A stretch of 47,148 nt of DNA from Devosia sp. Lineage in GTDB: Bacteria > Pseudomonadota > Alphaproteobacteria > Rhizobiales > Devosiaceae. Of this stretch, positions 1-8,209 are shown one piece after another. A program made the translations under genes and the position numbers. The DNA lies in assembly GCF_028290625.1 (NCBI RefSeq), contig NZ_JAQGJM010000005.1, forward strand, positions 1-47,148, in the 5' to 3' direction. The notes beneath the pieces were generated by a model. It did no database searches, had not been told where the DNA came from, and was given only the letters and a program-made list of their open reading frames with translations. The first letter of the stretch is position 1. Each line of letters starts with the position of its first letter.

Positions 1-902
1 GGGATCAGGCCGAACTTCAGCATGTCCTCGGGCTCGACTTCGCGCAGCAACTCGCCGGTGCCGCGTTCGTCCGGACCCTTGGGGTTCGAACCGAAGCCGA
101 TGGAAGAGCCCTGGGTGCGCTGGGCGATGATCTTGTCCAGGCCGGCGAACGCGCCGCCGCAGATGAACAGGATGTTGGTCGTGTCGACCTGCAGGAATTC
201 CTGCTGGGGATGCTTGCGCCCGCCCTGCGGCGGCACGGAGGCGACGGTGCCTTCCATGATCTTGAGCAAAGCCTGCTGCACGCCTTCGCCCGACACGTCG
301 CGGGTGATGGACGGGTTGTCCGACTTGCGGCTGATCTTGTCGACTTCGTCGATATAGACGATGCCGCGCTGCGCCTTTTCCACGTTGTAGTCAGCAGACT
401 GCAACAATTTCAGGATAATGTTCTCGACGTCCTCGCCGACATAGCCGGCTTCGGTCAGCGTCGTGGCATCAGCCATGGTGAAAGGCACGTCGAGGATACG
501 GGCCAGCGTTTGAGCCAGCAGCGTCTTGCCGGAACCGGTTGGGCCGATCAGCAGGATATTGGACTTGGAAAGTTCGATATCCTGGTTCTTGGCCGAATGG
601 TGCAGGCGCTTGTAGTGGTTATGCACGGCCACGGAGAGTACGCGCTTGGCGCGGTACTGGCCGATAACGTAGTCGTCGAGCACCTTGCAGATGTCTGCGG
701 GGGTCGGCACGCCATCGGAGGACTTGACCATGGAGGTCTTGTTCTCTTCGCGGATGATGTCCATGCACAGCTCGACGCATTCATCGCAGATGAACACGGT
801 CGGGCCGGCGATCAGCTTGCGAACCTCATGTTGGGATTTCCCGCAGAACGAGCAATAAAGCGTGTTCTTGGAGGATTCGCCGTTCGTTGTCTCTTTGGAC
901 AT
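1..902 (-). CDS. clpX: ATP-dependent Clp protease ATP-binding subunit ClpX (3' end outside window)
   Basis: ClpX is the AAA+ unfoldase that recognises substrates and feeds them into the ClpP chamber in the cytoplasm. The visible 300 N-terminal residues begin [11 protein letters not shown] and carry the four-cysteine zinc-binding domain (C17, C20, C39, C42), followed by the AAA+ module with Walker A GPTGSGKT and Walker B-type [10 protein letters not shown]. The C-terminal part runs off the left edge of the window. The ATG at 902 has a GGGAG ribosome site 7-8 bases upstream. It lies downstream of clpP on the same strand with a 170-base spacer, the usual clpP-clpX order. The spacer holds an imperfect dyad (AGCGTTA arms, about 933-956), so clpX may also have its own promoter. 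Identification is secure. Confidence 0.97.
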   Translation of the reverse strand, partial: MSKETTNGESSKNTLYCSFCGKSQHEVRKLIAGPTVFICDECVELCMDIIREENKTSMVKSSDGVPTPADICKVLDDYVIGQYRAKRVLSVAVHNHYKRLHHSAKNQDIELSKSNILLIGPTGSGKTLLAQTLARILDVPFTMADATTLTEAGYVGEDVENIILKLLQSADYNVEKAQRGIVYIDEVDKISRKSDNPSITRDVSGEGVQQALLKIMEGTVASVPPQGGRKHPQQEFLQVDTTNILFICGGAFAGLDKIIAQRTQGSSIGFGSNPKGPDERGTGELLREVEPEDMLKFGLI

Positions 903-1072
903 CCTGTCACTCCCGGGAGGGTTACTCCCAAAATAAGCGTTATCGGATACGGTAACGCTCGAGGCCTAAAGAAAGTCTAAGCCGAACCGACCTTAGCGGT
1001 CGATCCGGCTCGGTGCAATTCCGTCAATGTCACAGTTCACGGCGCATATGAAACGCCGTTAACGCGAGCGGA

Positions 1073-1699
1073 TCAAACCGCATCGGGCACTGCGCGCTTG
1101 TCGAGCACGGTATCGATGAGGCCAAAGGTCTTGGCTTCCTCGGCCGACAGGAAGCGATCGCGCTCGAGAGCGGTCTCGATTTCCTCGTAGGTGCGTCCGG
1201 TGTGCTTCTCGTAAATCTGATTCAGCCGGCGCTTGAGGCCTTCGACTTCCTTGGCGTGGATCATGATGTCCGTCACCTGGCCCTGATAGCCGCCCGAAGG
1301 CTGGTGCACCATGACGCGCGAGTTCGGCAGCGAGGTGCGCATGCCGTGCTCGCCGGCAGTCAGCAGGAGCGAACCCATCGAGGCCGCCTGCCCCATCACC
1401 ATGGTGGCGACGGCCGGGCGGATGAACTGCATGGTGTCGTAAATCGACAGGCCAGCCGTCACCACGCCACCAGGCGAATTGATATAGAGCGCGATTTCCT
1501 TCTTCGGATTTTCCGACTCGAGGAACAGCAGCTGGGCCACGATCAGGCTCGCCATGTTGTCTTCGACGACGCCGGTCACGAAAATGATTCGCTCACGCAG
1601 CAGGCGCGAATAGATATCGAAGGCGCGTTCGCCACGATTGGATTGCTCGACCACCATGGGAACGAGCGTATTCATGTAAAGATCGATTGGATCTTTCAT
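1073..1699 (-). CDS. clpP: ATP-dependent Clp protease proteolytic subunit ClpP
   Basis: ClpP is the serine peptidase that forms a double heptameric ring and degrades proteins unfolded by ClpX or ClpA. At 208 residues it has the normal family length. The catalytic triad is readable: Ser107 in GQAASMGS, His132 in MVHQPSGG and Asp181 in [11 protein letters not shown]. The glycine-rich handle INSPGG is present. The ATG at 1699 follows an AAGGGG ribosome site about 9 bases upstream. clpX follows on the same strand. Upstream, where tig would be expected in many bacteria, there is instead a block of accessory genes. No convincing heat-shock (sigma-32) promoter was found in the 233-base upstream gap. 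Confidence 0.97.
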   Translation of the reverse strand: MKDPIDLYMNTLVPMVVEQSNRGERAFDIYSRLLRERIIFVTGVVEDNMASLIVAQLLFLESENPKKEIALYINSPGGVVTAGLSIYDTMQFIRPAVATMVMGQAASMGSLLLTAGEHGMRTSLPNSRVMVHQPSGGYQGQVTDIMIHAKEVEGLKRRLNQIYEKHTGRTYEEIETALERDRFLSAEEAKTFGLIDTVLDKRAVPDAV

Positions 1700-1932
1700 A
1701 TCTTGATGCCCCTTTGCTGTGCCGTCTCGAATGAGCCCGGGCCAGCCATCTCAGTTGCACAGGGTCCATACCGGAAACCGGACATCCAATACCCGGGACC
1801 ATGCCTTGAAAAACGAATCAGCGCGACTGGCCGATCACAGACGATGCCGCATTAACGCGCGGTAAAGGCACAGATAGGCGGCAATGGGGCAAGGTTCAAT
1901 AGAAGCCTGCACAACCAAGCCGGGCGACTGGC

Positions 1933-2202
1933 TTAACGGTAAATATCCCGTCGATTTCCGACACCCACGACCAGGACGACGAGCCTGGTATCCTGCAGAT
2001 CGCAGATAATGCGAAAATCGCCCACCCGGTAACGCCAGAGGTTGCCAAGTTTGGAGCCCTGCAGGGCTTTTCCAAGCTGGCGTGGATCATCGAGGGTGGC
2101 GAGACGATCCCTCAGAAAGTTACGAATGCGCACGGCATCTGGTCGATCCAGCTTGCCAAGTTGGCGGGCGGCACGCTCATCAACTTCAATTGTCCAGGCC
2201 AA
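1933..2202 (-). CDS. RelE/ParE-family toxin of a type II toxin-antitoxin pair
   Basis: This 89-residue protein has the RelE/ParE fold signature: an N-terminal AWTIEVDERAARQLGKLD strand-helix, a central LWRYRVGDFRII strand pair and the C-terminal GVGNRRDIYR. RelE-type members are ribosome-dependent mRNA endonucleases, and the conserved basic residues of the family are present. The start is a TTG at 2202 inside the antitoxin gene, because no ATG lies nearby; the two frames overlap by 17 bases, which suggests translational coupling. The gene lies between the antitoxin and clpP on the same strand. Activity against ribosome-bound mRNA rather than gyrase is inferred from the RelE-like C-terminus and is not proven by the sequence. 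Confidence 0.88.
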   Translation of the reverse strand: MAWTIEVDERAARQLGKLDRPDAVRIRNFLRDRLATLDDPRQLGKALQGSKLGNLWRYRVGDFRIICDLQDTRLVVLVVGVGNRRDIYR

Positions 2203-2419
2203 GATCGCGACTTAGTTCGTCAAGCGTCAGGGTCTTGTCGTCTCCCGCGTGGCGCCGCGCCAGCACGTCTTCGGCCAAGTAGAGGTCTTCCAGCTCGTCC
2301 AGATGCTCCTCGACGGCTTCGCGTATGTAGAATGTCGCCGTGCGTCCTGTGCGCGCTGCCAGCGCGTTCAGTCGCTCAAAGAGCTCGTCTGGAAGGCGAA
2401 CAGCGGTCTGCTTTGACAT
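2186..2419 (-). CDS. Ribbon-helix-helix antitoxin (DUF6290/RelB-like)
   Basis: This is a 77-residue protein starting MSKQTAVRLPDELFERL, a typical ribbon-helix-helix DNA-binding N-terminus. It is followed by ARTGRTATFYIREAVEEHL and an acidic tail (DELEDLYLAEDVL) that would wrap and neutralise the toxin. The ATG at 2419 is preferred over longer forms because GGAG sits 6 bases upstream. It is the first gene of the pair and its end overlaps the toxin start. A candidate autoregulatory operator with GGTAT and ATACC arms lies 14-29 bases upstream of the start. Antitoxins of this family usually repress their own promoter together with the toxin. Confidence 0.88.
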   Translation of the reverse strand: MSKQTAVRLPDELFERLNALAARTGRTATFYIREAVEEHLDELEDLYLAEDVLARRHAGDDKTLTLDELSRDLGLDN

Positions 2420-2432
2420 CAGAAACTCCGGC

Positions 2433-2448
2433 GGTATGCGTGTATACC
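2433..2448 (-). promoter_or_regulatory. Candidate autoregulatory operator of the RelE-type module
   Basis: A 16-base dyad has GGTAT and ATACC arms around a 6-base spacer. It sits 14-29 bases upstream of the antitoxin ATG, where a ribbon-helix-helix antitoxin would bind to repress its own promoter. The half site GTATGCG recurs in the ParDE operator at 32013-32029. Assignment rests on position and symmetry only. Confidence 0.4.
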
Positions 2449-2519
2449 ACACCTCGCTTCAGTCACGCAATGAGAGGCCGGTTGGGGGACACGGCGCGGG
2501 CCGCATCCCCGGATACGGG

Positions 2520-2918
2520 CTAAAGCGCCTTGAACTCGGGTCGCCCCTGCCCGGTTTCGCTGTGGCGATGCTTATCCATGAGCGGGCGGATCTCAAGTCG
2601 TCCATAGGCCGCGATCGGGTCGTTTTCCAGTAAGGACAGGACTTCAGCCATGTCCCTGGCTTCAAGCAGCAGGAAGCCTCCGACCACTTCCTTGGTTTCG
2701 GCGAATGGCCCGTCGACCGTCGAAAGGGTCACCCGCTGGCGGCGGTCGATGGTCACGCCGGTAGCGGCATCGGCCAGCGGTGAGGCTATCAGCAGGTGTC
2801 CGGATGCCCGCAACCGTTGATCGTCTTCGATGGTCGCGTCGTCGAGTTGGGTCTGTTCCTGGGGCGTAATGCCGTCAAAGGCGTCGGGAGCGAAATAGAC
2901 GAGACAGAGGAACTTCAT
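2520..2918 (-). CDS. YCII-related (DGPF) domain protein
   Basis: This 132-residue cytosolic protein has the YCII/DGPF family pattern: N-terminal MKFLCLVYFAPD strand, the RASGHLLIASPLADAATG segment, and the family core DGPFAETKEVVGGFLLLEARDM. Members adopt a ferredoxin-like alpha/beta barrel dimer. Some are fused to ECF sigma factors, but no reaction is established for most of them. The ATG at 2918 has AGGAG 6 bases upstream. No ECF sigma factor is adjacent here, which is the usual partner of many DGPF proteins. Family assignment is firm; function is unknown. Confidence 0.85.
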   Translation of the reverse strand: MKFLCLVYFAPDAFDGITPQEQTQLDDATIEDDQRLRASGHLLIASPLADAATGVTIDRRQRVTLSTVDGPFAETKEVVGGFLLLEARDMAEVLSLLENDPIAAYGRLEIRPLMDKHRHSETGQGRPEFKAL

Positions 2919-3003
2919 GTGAGTCTCCTATGGTTCACACGACAGCGACGAGCCGCGCTGCATGGCCTCGACTATTTTTTTCCGTTTTTTCCGCCCTGGC
3001 TGC

Positions 3004-3237
3004 TTAAGCCGCCGAAAAGCTCACCGCCACGCCGCGCTTCTTGAAATAGGACTGCATGAGCTTTCGGCCCTGGCGATTGTTCTGCGCCAGTTTGCCGGGA
3101 TCGAACACGGCTTCGGCGATACCTTCCCGCGCCAGCGCCGCCTTGAGCGCTACGATGTGCGCATCCAGCTCTTCGTTATTGGCGGCGAGGGATGCGTAGA
3201 TATTATCGACGGCCGCAGCCAGGGTCAGGTCGCTCAT
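3004..3237 (-). CDS. Small conserved-looking hypothetical protein
   Basis: I do not recognise this 77-residue protein. It is predicted soluble, with no signal peptide or membrane segment. It has a helical, alanine-rich N-terminal half (MSDLTLAAAVDNIYASL...) and a basic stretch NNRQGRKLMQSYFKKRG near the C-terminus that could contact nucleic acid or a partner protein. The start at 3237 has GGAG 6 bases upstream, and codon use is high in G/C at third positions, both supporting a real gene. It lies in the accessory block between clpP and tig, with YCII and DUF2934 genes as same-strand neighbours. Confidence 0.65.
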   Translation of the reverse strand: MSDLTLAAAVDNIYASLAANNEELDAHIVALKAALAREGIAEAVFDPGKLAQNNRQGRKLMQSYFKKRGVAVSFSAA

Positions 3238-3326
3238 GTCAAACTCCGTGCAGGGGCGTCTATGTTCGCCTGCCGATAGGGCCGCGCGGCCTATCGGTCA
3301 ATCCCCTACACCGGCGCTTGACGTGG

Positions 3327-3518
3327 TCAGCGCGCCAGGGTGCCCGCCGGCGGCACGGGCCGGGTCACGCTGGCCGACTGCTGGGAAACGTCGAGTCCAC
3401 GCTCCTCGGCGAGTTCGCGTTCCGCCTTGCGCCAGAAGTCCTGGCTATGCGTCTTGGGCGATCCTGCTCTTTCCCATAGGGCGTAAGCGCGTTCGCGGAT
3501 CCTGTCTTCGTGGGTCAT
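3327..3518 (-). CDS. DUF2934 family small protein
   Basis: This 63-residue protein begins MTHEDRIRERAYALWERAG and continues to FWRKAERELAEERG, the hallmark of the DUF2934 family (an IRxRAYxLWExxG helix followed by a WxxAExEL helix). The family is common in Rhizobiales, often encoded near stress or general-housekeeping genes, and has no assigned function. A strong AGGAGGAG ribosome site precedes the ATG at 3518. The C-terminal third (SVTRPVPPAGTLAR) looks unstructured. Confidence 0.8.
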   Translation of the reverse strand: MTHEDRIRERAYALWERAGSPKTHSQDFWRKAERELAEERGLDVSQQSASVTRPVPPAGTLAR

Positions 3519-3648
3519 TTGCTCCTCCTGGGCAAATCCGTGTTTGCCGGCGATAAACGCTGAATCCGGGGCTCCGGTTGCTGTGCGATAGCAGACCTTG
3601 ATGTCTGCCTGCTGACAGCCCTTTCATGCCGGGCCTACGCGCGATAGC

Positions 3649-3666
3649 TTTGACCAAAAGGTCAAA
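3649..3666 (+). promoter_or_regulatory. Perfect 18-base operator-like dyad before the P450 gene
   Basis: A perfect inverted repeat with arms TTTGACC and GGTCAAA separated by AAAA ends 9 bases before the P450 start codon. Such TTGACC/GGTCAA dyads resemble sites bound by TetR-family repressors, but no regulator gene is adjacent in the window. Symmetry and position are seen directly; the regulator is inferred. Confidence 0.55.
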
Positions 3667-3675
3667 CACGAGCCC

Positions 3676-4929
3676 ATGATGCTGGATACGCAATCGCGCC
3701 CCTACGCCATCGATACCGCTGCCCGCCGCGCCCATGCCGATCCCCGCGACCCGGCATTCTTCCAGAATCCCTATGCCTTCTATGATGCCTTGCACGCCAG
3801 CAATCCGGCCTTCTATTGGGAGCAATACGGCCACTGGTGCTTTGCGGGCTTCAAGGATGTCAGCGCGCTGCTCCGGGACAAGCGTTTCGGCCGGCAAATT
3901 CTGCATGTCGCCACCCGCGAGGAGCTCGGCCTGCCCGAGCCCAAGGCGCATACCGCCCATTTCGACCTGACCGAGAAATACTCGCTGCTGACCTTGGAGC
4001 CGCCCGCCCATACGCGCCTCCGCACCCTGGTCAACCGCGCCTTCGTGTCGCGGCATGTCGAGCAGTTGCGCCCGCGCATCGTCCGCCTCGCCAATGAAAT
4101 GATCGATAGCTTCGAAGGTCAGGACAGCGTGGACCTCATCAAATCCTTCGCCGCACCGATTCCCGCCATTGTCATTGCCGAAATGCTGGGCCTGCCCGCG
4201 GAGATGGCGCCGCAATTGCTCAATTGGTCCAACCGTATGGTGGCCATGTACATGTTCGGCGTCAGCGAGGAGACCGAGCACGACGCCAACCGCGCGTCCT
4301 ACGATTTCATGGAATATCTGCGCGGCGTCACCGCCGAACGCCGCAAGGCCCCGCGCGAAGACCTGCTGACCCATATGATCACGGCAGAGCACCAGGGCTC
4401 GGTGCTATCGGACGACGAAGTGATGTCCACCGCAATCCTGCTGCTCAATGCCGGCCACGAGGCAACCGTGCACACCACCGGCAATGGGGTCAAATCGATT
4501 TTGCAATCCGGTCTCGACCCCGCCAGCCTGTTCGCTAACGAGGAACAGACCGCCGCGACCGTTGAGGAATGCCTGCGCTTCGACGCACCACTGCATATGT
4601 TCACGCGCTATGCGCTCAGTGACATCGAGTATGAGGGACTGCAGTTCAAGAAGGGCGATGTCATCGGCCTGATGCTCGGCGCCGCCAATCGCGATCCCTC
4701 GCGCTTCGCCAATGCCAACAGCTTCGACCCCTTCCGCACCGATGGCGCCAATGTCAGCTTCGGCGCCGGCATCCACTTCTGCATCGGCGCGCCCCTGGCC
4801 CGCATCGAGCTGCAAGTGGCGTTTGGCGAGTTATTCCGCCGCCTGCCCAAACTGCGTCTCGCCGAGGAGCCACGGTACAACAACGTGTACCATTTCCACG
4901 GCCTGGAACGGCTGATGGTGAGCTGGTGA
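3676..4929 (+). CDS. Cytochrome P450
   Basis: This is a 417-residue soluble bacterial P450, a haem-thiolate monooxygenase that would need a ferredoxin and reductase partner; none is encoded nearby. The K-helix ExxR is at E298-R301 (EECLRF) and the haem-binding loop is FGAGIHFCIG with the proximal ligand Cys369. The I-helix reads AGHEAT at 259-264: the acidic residue E262 is present, but the conserved oxygen-activating threonine is replaced by Ala263, as in P450eryF. Two ATGs are adjacent (3676, 3679), with no strong ribosome site. A perfect dyad immediately upstream suggests repressor control. The gene ends 4 bases before a compound palindrome. Substrate cannot be told from the sequence; some such enzymes use hydroxylated or carboxylated substrates to assist catalysis. 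Confidence 0.93.
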   Translation: MMLDTQSRPYAIDTAARRAHADPRDPAFFQNPYAFYDALHASNPAFYWEQYGHWCFAGFKDVSALLRDKRFGRQILHVATREELGLPEPKAHTAHFDLTEKYSLLTLEPPAHTRLRTLVNRAFVSRHVEQLRPRIVRLANEMIDSFEGQDSVDLIKSFAAPIPAIVIAEMLGLPAEMAPQLLNWSNRMVAMYMFGVSEETEHDANRASYDFMEYLRGVTAERRKAPREDLLTHMITAEHQGSVLSDDEVMSTAILLLNAGHEATVHTTGNGVKSILQSGLDPASLFANEEQTAATVEECLRFDAPLHMFTRYALSDIEYEGLQFKKGDVIGLMLGAANRDPSRFANANSFDPFRTDGANVSFGAGIHFCIGAPLARIELQVAFGELFRRLPKLRLAEEPRYNNVYHFHGLERLMVSW

Positions 4930-4932
4930 CTT

Positions 4933-5066
4933 CTTCACCTCTCCCTTCGGGGGAGAGGTCGACCCTCTTGGGTCGGGTGAGGGGGCCTTTACTGGGTGAG
5001 GTGCTTGTGGAAGGCCCCCTCACCCGGCGCTACGCGCCGACCTCTCCCCCCAAGGGAGAGGTGAAG
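4933..5066. repeat. Compound palindromic repeat, family 1, copy A
   Basis: This 134-base element has two arms of about 57 bases, near-perfect reverse complements, around a 21-base loop beginning TACTGGGTGAGG. Each arm is itself built of small hairpins: CTCTCCC/GGGAGAG at the outer end and, in the middle, GACCC-TCTT-GGGTC on the left but GGCGC-TA-CGCGCC-like on the right. It lies between the convergent 3' ends of the P450 and nnr genes, so it could act as a bidirectional transcript end. Related copies are at 16949-17083 and 37412-37549. Confidence 0.9.
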
Positions 5067-5072
5067 ATCGCC

Positions 5073-6545
5073 CTATAGCTCCGCCAGCACGTCGGGCACC
5101 AGGTCCGGCAGGTCCTCGCTGATCATTCCCGGTCCACCGAACTTATTGGCCGCCTCGGCATGTATCCACACCGCCGCGCAGGCCGCTTCCCAGCCGTCCA
5201 TGCCCTGCGACAATAGCCCCGCCGCCATCCCGGCCAGCACGTCCCCCGAGCCCGCCGTGCCCAGATAGGCCGGTGCATTGCCGTTGATCGCCGCCCGGCC
5301 ATCGGGCGCGGCGATCACCGTGTCGCTGCCCTTGAGAATGATGATCGCCCCCGAATAGGCCGCCGCGCTACGCGCCTGCTCAAGCTTGCTGCCCGGCACA
5401 TCGCCGAACAGCCGCTTGAACTCACCCTCATGCGGCGTCAGCACCACCGGCCGGCCCGTGGGCTTGATCGCCACGAACAGGCTTTCGGCGTCGTCCTTGA
5501 AGCTGGTTATAGCATCCGCATCAAGCACCGCCGCTGCGTCGGAGGCCAGTACCGCCAGCACATTGCCCCGCGTCTCCTCGCCGATCCCTGCCCCCGGCCC
5601 GATCACCACGACCTTGATCCGCTTGTCACCCAGCAGTTCCGCCAGCGCCGCCGTGTCCTCGGCCGGCTTCAACATCACCGCCGTCACATGCGCCGCCTGC
5701 ACCATCAGGGCATCCCGCTTGCCGGTCAGCGACACCAGTCCGGCGCCGACGCGAAACGCCCCCATGGCCGCCAGCCGGGCCGCACCGGTTTCCAAGGGGC
5801 CGCCCGACACGACCACGCAATGGCCCCGATCGAATTTGTTGCCCTGGTTATCGGCGGCCGGAACATGCCACAAGTTTGGTGAATTGCGCCAAGTTGTTGC
5901 GCCAATCGGTTCAAGCACTGAATCCGCTATGCCGATGGCTGCCAGCACCATCTCGCCGCAGAGGCCACGCCCAGGCTGCAACAGATGGCCCGGCTTCGGG
6001 CGGAAGAATGTCACCGTCGTGTCGGCCTTGATGGCGACGCCGCGCACCGAGCCAGTTGCCCCATCGACCCCGCTCGGCACGTCGATGCTGACCACCGGCT
6101 TGCCGCTGGCGTTGATCGCCGCGATCAGCTCGGCCAGTTCGCCATCGATGTCCCGGTCCAGCCCTGCGCCCAGCAGGGCATCGACGACGAGATCGGTGTC
6201 CTTGAGATCGGCGGCAGTCGGCCGCTCCGCCCTGCCTGTCCACTGCACCGCCATGGCGGCCGCGTCGCCCTTGAGGGCCTCGCGCTCGCCGAACAGGCGC
6301 AGTTGCACCGGCCAGCCCTTGTCCTTGAGCAGGCGGGCCACCACGAACCCGTCGCCGCCATTATTGCCTGCCCCGCACAGTACCAGCACCGAGCGCTGGT
6401 AGTAGCGCTCGACAATGGCGTCGGTCACGGCCTTGCCGGCAGCCTCCATCAGCTTGTTCGAGCGGGTGCCGGCCTGGACCGTCAGCCGGTCGGCCTCGGC
6501 CATCTGGACCGGCGTCAGCAAAATATCGATGGCAGCGTCGGTCAT
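5073..6545 (-). CDS. nnr: Bifunctional NAD(P)H-hydrate epimerase / ADP-dependent dehydratase
   Basis: This repairs damaged hydrated NADH and NADPH. The N-terminal YjeF_N domain (about residues 1-210, motif [11 protein letters not shown]) interconverts R and S hydrates. The C-terminal carbohydrate-kinase-like domain (about 225-485, motifs GPGAGIG and [14 protein letters not shown]) dehydrates the S form using ADP. The fused 490-residue length is normal for the bacterial two-domain form. The ATG at 6545 is chosen because GGAG lies 9 bases upstream; a longer in-frame start would run into the tig terminator hairpin. The gene follows tig on the same strand but is separated from it by that terminator. 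Its 3' end abuts copy A of the palindromic repeat. Confidence 0.95.
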   Translation of the reverse strand: MTDAAIDILLTPVQMAEADRLTVQAGTRSNKLMEAAGKAVTDAIVERYYQRSVLVLCGAGNNGGDGFVVARLLKDKGWPVQLRLFGEREALKGDAAAMAVQWTGRAERPTAADLKDTDLVVDALLGAGLDRDIDGELAELIAAINASGKPVVSIDVPSGVDGATGSVRGVAIKADTTVTFFRPKPGHLLQPGRGLCGEMVLAAIGIADSVLEPIGATTWRNSPNLWHVPAADNQGNKFDRGHCVVVSGGPLETGAARLAAMGAFRVGAGLVSLTGKRDALMVQAAHVTAVMLKPAEDTAALAELLGDKRIKVVVIGPGAGIGEETRGNVLAVLASDAAAVLDADAITSFKDDAESLFVAIKPTGRPVVLTPHEGEFKRLFGDVPGSKLEQARSAAAYSGAIIILKGSDTVIAAPDGRAAINGNAPAYLGTAGSGDVLAGMAAGLLSQGMDGWEAACAAVWIHAEAANKFGGPGMISEDLPDLVPDVLAEL

Positions 6546-6580
6546 GGCGGCGAACTCCGGACGTACTCGTCTATTCAAAT

Positions 6581-6609
6581 AAAAAAGCCGCCCATTTCTG
6601 GGCGGCTTT
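6581..6609 (-). terminator. Rho-independent terminator after tig
   Basis: On the minus strand a stem AAAGCCGCCCA/TGGGCGGCTTT with a 4-base loop is followed by a T tract of six. It lies 22 bases beyond the tig stop codon. A very similar stem ends the rne gene at the right edge of the window. Confidence 0.85.
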
Positions 6610-6631
6610 CAAAAATCAGTCGGTCAGACGC

Positions 6632-8011
6632 TTAGTGATGGTGTTCTTCCGGAACGTCATCTTCGTCGGCCTGGATCAGCTTCGCCAGTTCGGCGCGGCT
6701 CATCTTCTTGTCGGTCTGCTCGGCCAGCTCTGAGACAAAGTCGACGACCTTGTTCTCGAACACGGGCGCGCGCAGGCCAGCCAGGGCCTGTGGGTTCTTG
6801 CGGTAGTAGTCGTAAACCTGCTGTTCCTGGCCCTGGAAGCGGCGCACTTCGGCGATCAGCGCCTGCTGGTGCTCTTCCTCGGTCACGTCAACATTGTTGA
6901 CGTTGCCGATTTCAGCGACCACCAAGCCCAGGCGCACGCGGCGCTCAGCAATGGTGCGGTACTGTTCGCGAGCGGCTTCCTCAGTGGTGCCTTCGTCCTC
7001 GAAGGAGCGGCCATGGGCCTCGACTTCGTGCTTGACGCGGTTCCAGATCTGCTCGAACTCGGCATCGACCAACTGGCCGGGAACGTCGAACTTGTGGCCC
7101 TCGTCCAGTGCGTCGAGAATCTGGCGCTTGACGTGCTGGCGGCTCATCGAGGCCAGTGCCTGCTGCATCTGGCCCTTGACGGCTTCGCGCAGCGCCGCGA
7201 CGTCATCGACGCCCAGCTTCTTGGCGAATTCGTCATTCAGCTCGCCGGCATTGGGGCCGTCGACATGCAGCACGGTGACGTCGAACACGGCCTTCTTGCC
7301 GGCCAGTTCTTCGCTCTGGTAGTCCTTGGGGAAGGTCACCTTCACTTCGCGGCTTTCGCCCTTCTTCATGCCAACCAGCTGCTCTTCGAAGCCGGGGATG
7401 AATTCGCCCGACCCAACGGTCAGGTGCGCGTGATCTGAGGTGCCGCCATCGAAAGGCTTGCCGTCGACCTTGCCGACGAAGGACAGGCCGAGACGATCGC
7501 CGGTTTCGACGACGCCTTCGTCGCCCTTGTCTTCATAGCCGCGGTTCTGCGCGAACACGCGGTTCACTTCGGCGTCGATCTCTTCTTCGGTGACGTCAAC
7601 CACCGGGCGGGTCAGCTTGACGCCCTTGAGTTCCATCAGCTTGACCGGGGGCAGCACTTCATACTCGACGTCGAATGCCAGGTCGGCCTTGCCGTCCAGC
7701 ACGTCGTTGATCAAGGCCTGATCGCTCGGCAGGTCGACCTTGGGCTGGGCGGCGGCGCGCTCGGAGCGGCCATCCAGGGTCTCGGAGACAGTCGCGTTGA
7801 TCGCGTCCTGCATCACTTCGCTCATAGCGGAGCGGCCATAGACCTTCTTGAGGTGCGCGGTCGGCACTTTGCCTGGGCGGAAGCCCTTGATGGACGCCTG
7901 GCCCTTGAGCTCGACGAGCTTGGCATCGAGCCGGGTCACCAGATCCTTGGCGGGAATGGTGACGCTCAATTTACGCTTCAGGCCCTCGTTGAGGGTTTCG
8001 GTAACCTGCAT
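6632..8011 (-). CDS. tig: Trigger factor, ribosome-associated chaperone and peptidyl-prolyl isomerase
   Basis: Trigger factor binds at the ribosome exit tunnel and shields nascent chains. The N-terminal ribosome-binding domain contains the signature GFRPGKVP (about residues 45-52). A FKBP-type isomerase domain follows (about 165-250, VETGDRLGLSFVGKVDG), then a helical C-terminal chaperone domain ending in EEHHH. Length is 459 residues from the ATG at 8011 (MQVTETLNEG, the usual alphaproteobacterial N-terminus). A TTG three codons upstream is less likely. A tRNA-Leu gene precedes it on the same strand, and a clear terminator follows. In many bacteria tig is directly followed by clpP; here about 4.9 kb intervenes. 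Confidence 0.97.
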   Translation of the reverse strand: MQVTETLNEGLKRKLSVTIPAKDLVTRLDAKLVELKGQASIKGFRPGKVPTAHLKKVYGRSAMSEVMQDAINATVSETLDGRSERAAAQPKVDLPSDQALINDVLDGKADLAFDVEYEVLPPVKLMELKGVKLTRPVVDVTEEEIDAEVNRVFAQNRGYEDKGDEGVVETGDRLGLSFVGKVDGKPFDGGTSDHAHLTVGSGEFIPGFEEQLVGMKKGESREVKVTFPKDYQSEELAGKKAVFDVTVLHVDGPNAGELNDEFAKKLGVDDVAALREAVKGQMQQALASMSRQHVKRQILDALDEGHKFDVPGQLVDAEFEQIWNRVKHEVEAHGRSFEDEGTTEEAAREQYRTIAERRVRLGLVVAEIGNVNNVDVTEEEHQQALIAEVRRFQGQEQQVYDYYRKNPQALAGLRAPVFENKVVDFVSELAEQTDKKMSRAELAKLIQADEDDVPEEHHH

Positions 8012-8057
8012 TCGGTTCAATCCCGTATTGTTCGTGTCCTGAGGCCGGCGGTGTTTT

Positions 8058-8142
8058 TGGTGCGGGTGAGAGGACTCGAACCTCCACGCCTTGCGGCGCT
8101 GGAACCTAAATCCAGTGCGTCTACCAGTTCCGCCACACCCGC
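8058..8142 (-). tRNA. tRNA-Leu (anticodon UAG)
   Basis: The minus strand folds as a class II tRNA with acceptor stem GCGGGTG/CACCCGC and an encoded CCA end. The anticodon stem CTGGA/TCCAG encloses the loop TTTAGGT (anticodon TAG). A long variable arm (GCGCCGCAAGGCGT region) and the T-arm GGTTCGAGTCC are also present. It reads CUN leucine codons. No integrase or duplicated 3' end is seen nearby, so there is no sign that it has served as an attachment site. Confidence 0.96.
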
Positions 8143-8169
8143 AAATGCCCGCTGGCCGGGTTGCGCGTG

Positions 8170-8198
8170 GGTCTAGCCTAAGTTTATGGGCCAGTCAA
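8170..8198 (-). promoter_or_regulatory. Probable promoter of the tRNA-Leu gene
   Basis: On the minus strand TTGACT is followed after exactly 17 bases by TAGACC, placing a start site about 20 bases before the mature tRNA 5' end. The -35 box is good and the -10 box weak, as is common in alphaproteobacteria. Confidence 0.5.
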
Positions 8199-8209
8199 AG
8201 GCTGCGTTG

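Noticed and set aside
1780..1820. Heat-shock (sigma-32) promoter of clpP
   Set aside because: The CTTGAAA-like box in the upstream gap lies on the opposite strand from clpP and has no matching -10 box.
4933..5066. Copy A as a CRISPR repeat or an IS end
   Set aside because: It is a single compound palindrome with no regular spacers, no transposase frame and no target-site duplication that I can see.
8058..8142. tRNA-Leu as an integration attachment site
   Set aside because: No integrase gene and no repeat of the tRNA 3' end was seen in the neighbouring accessory block.
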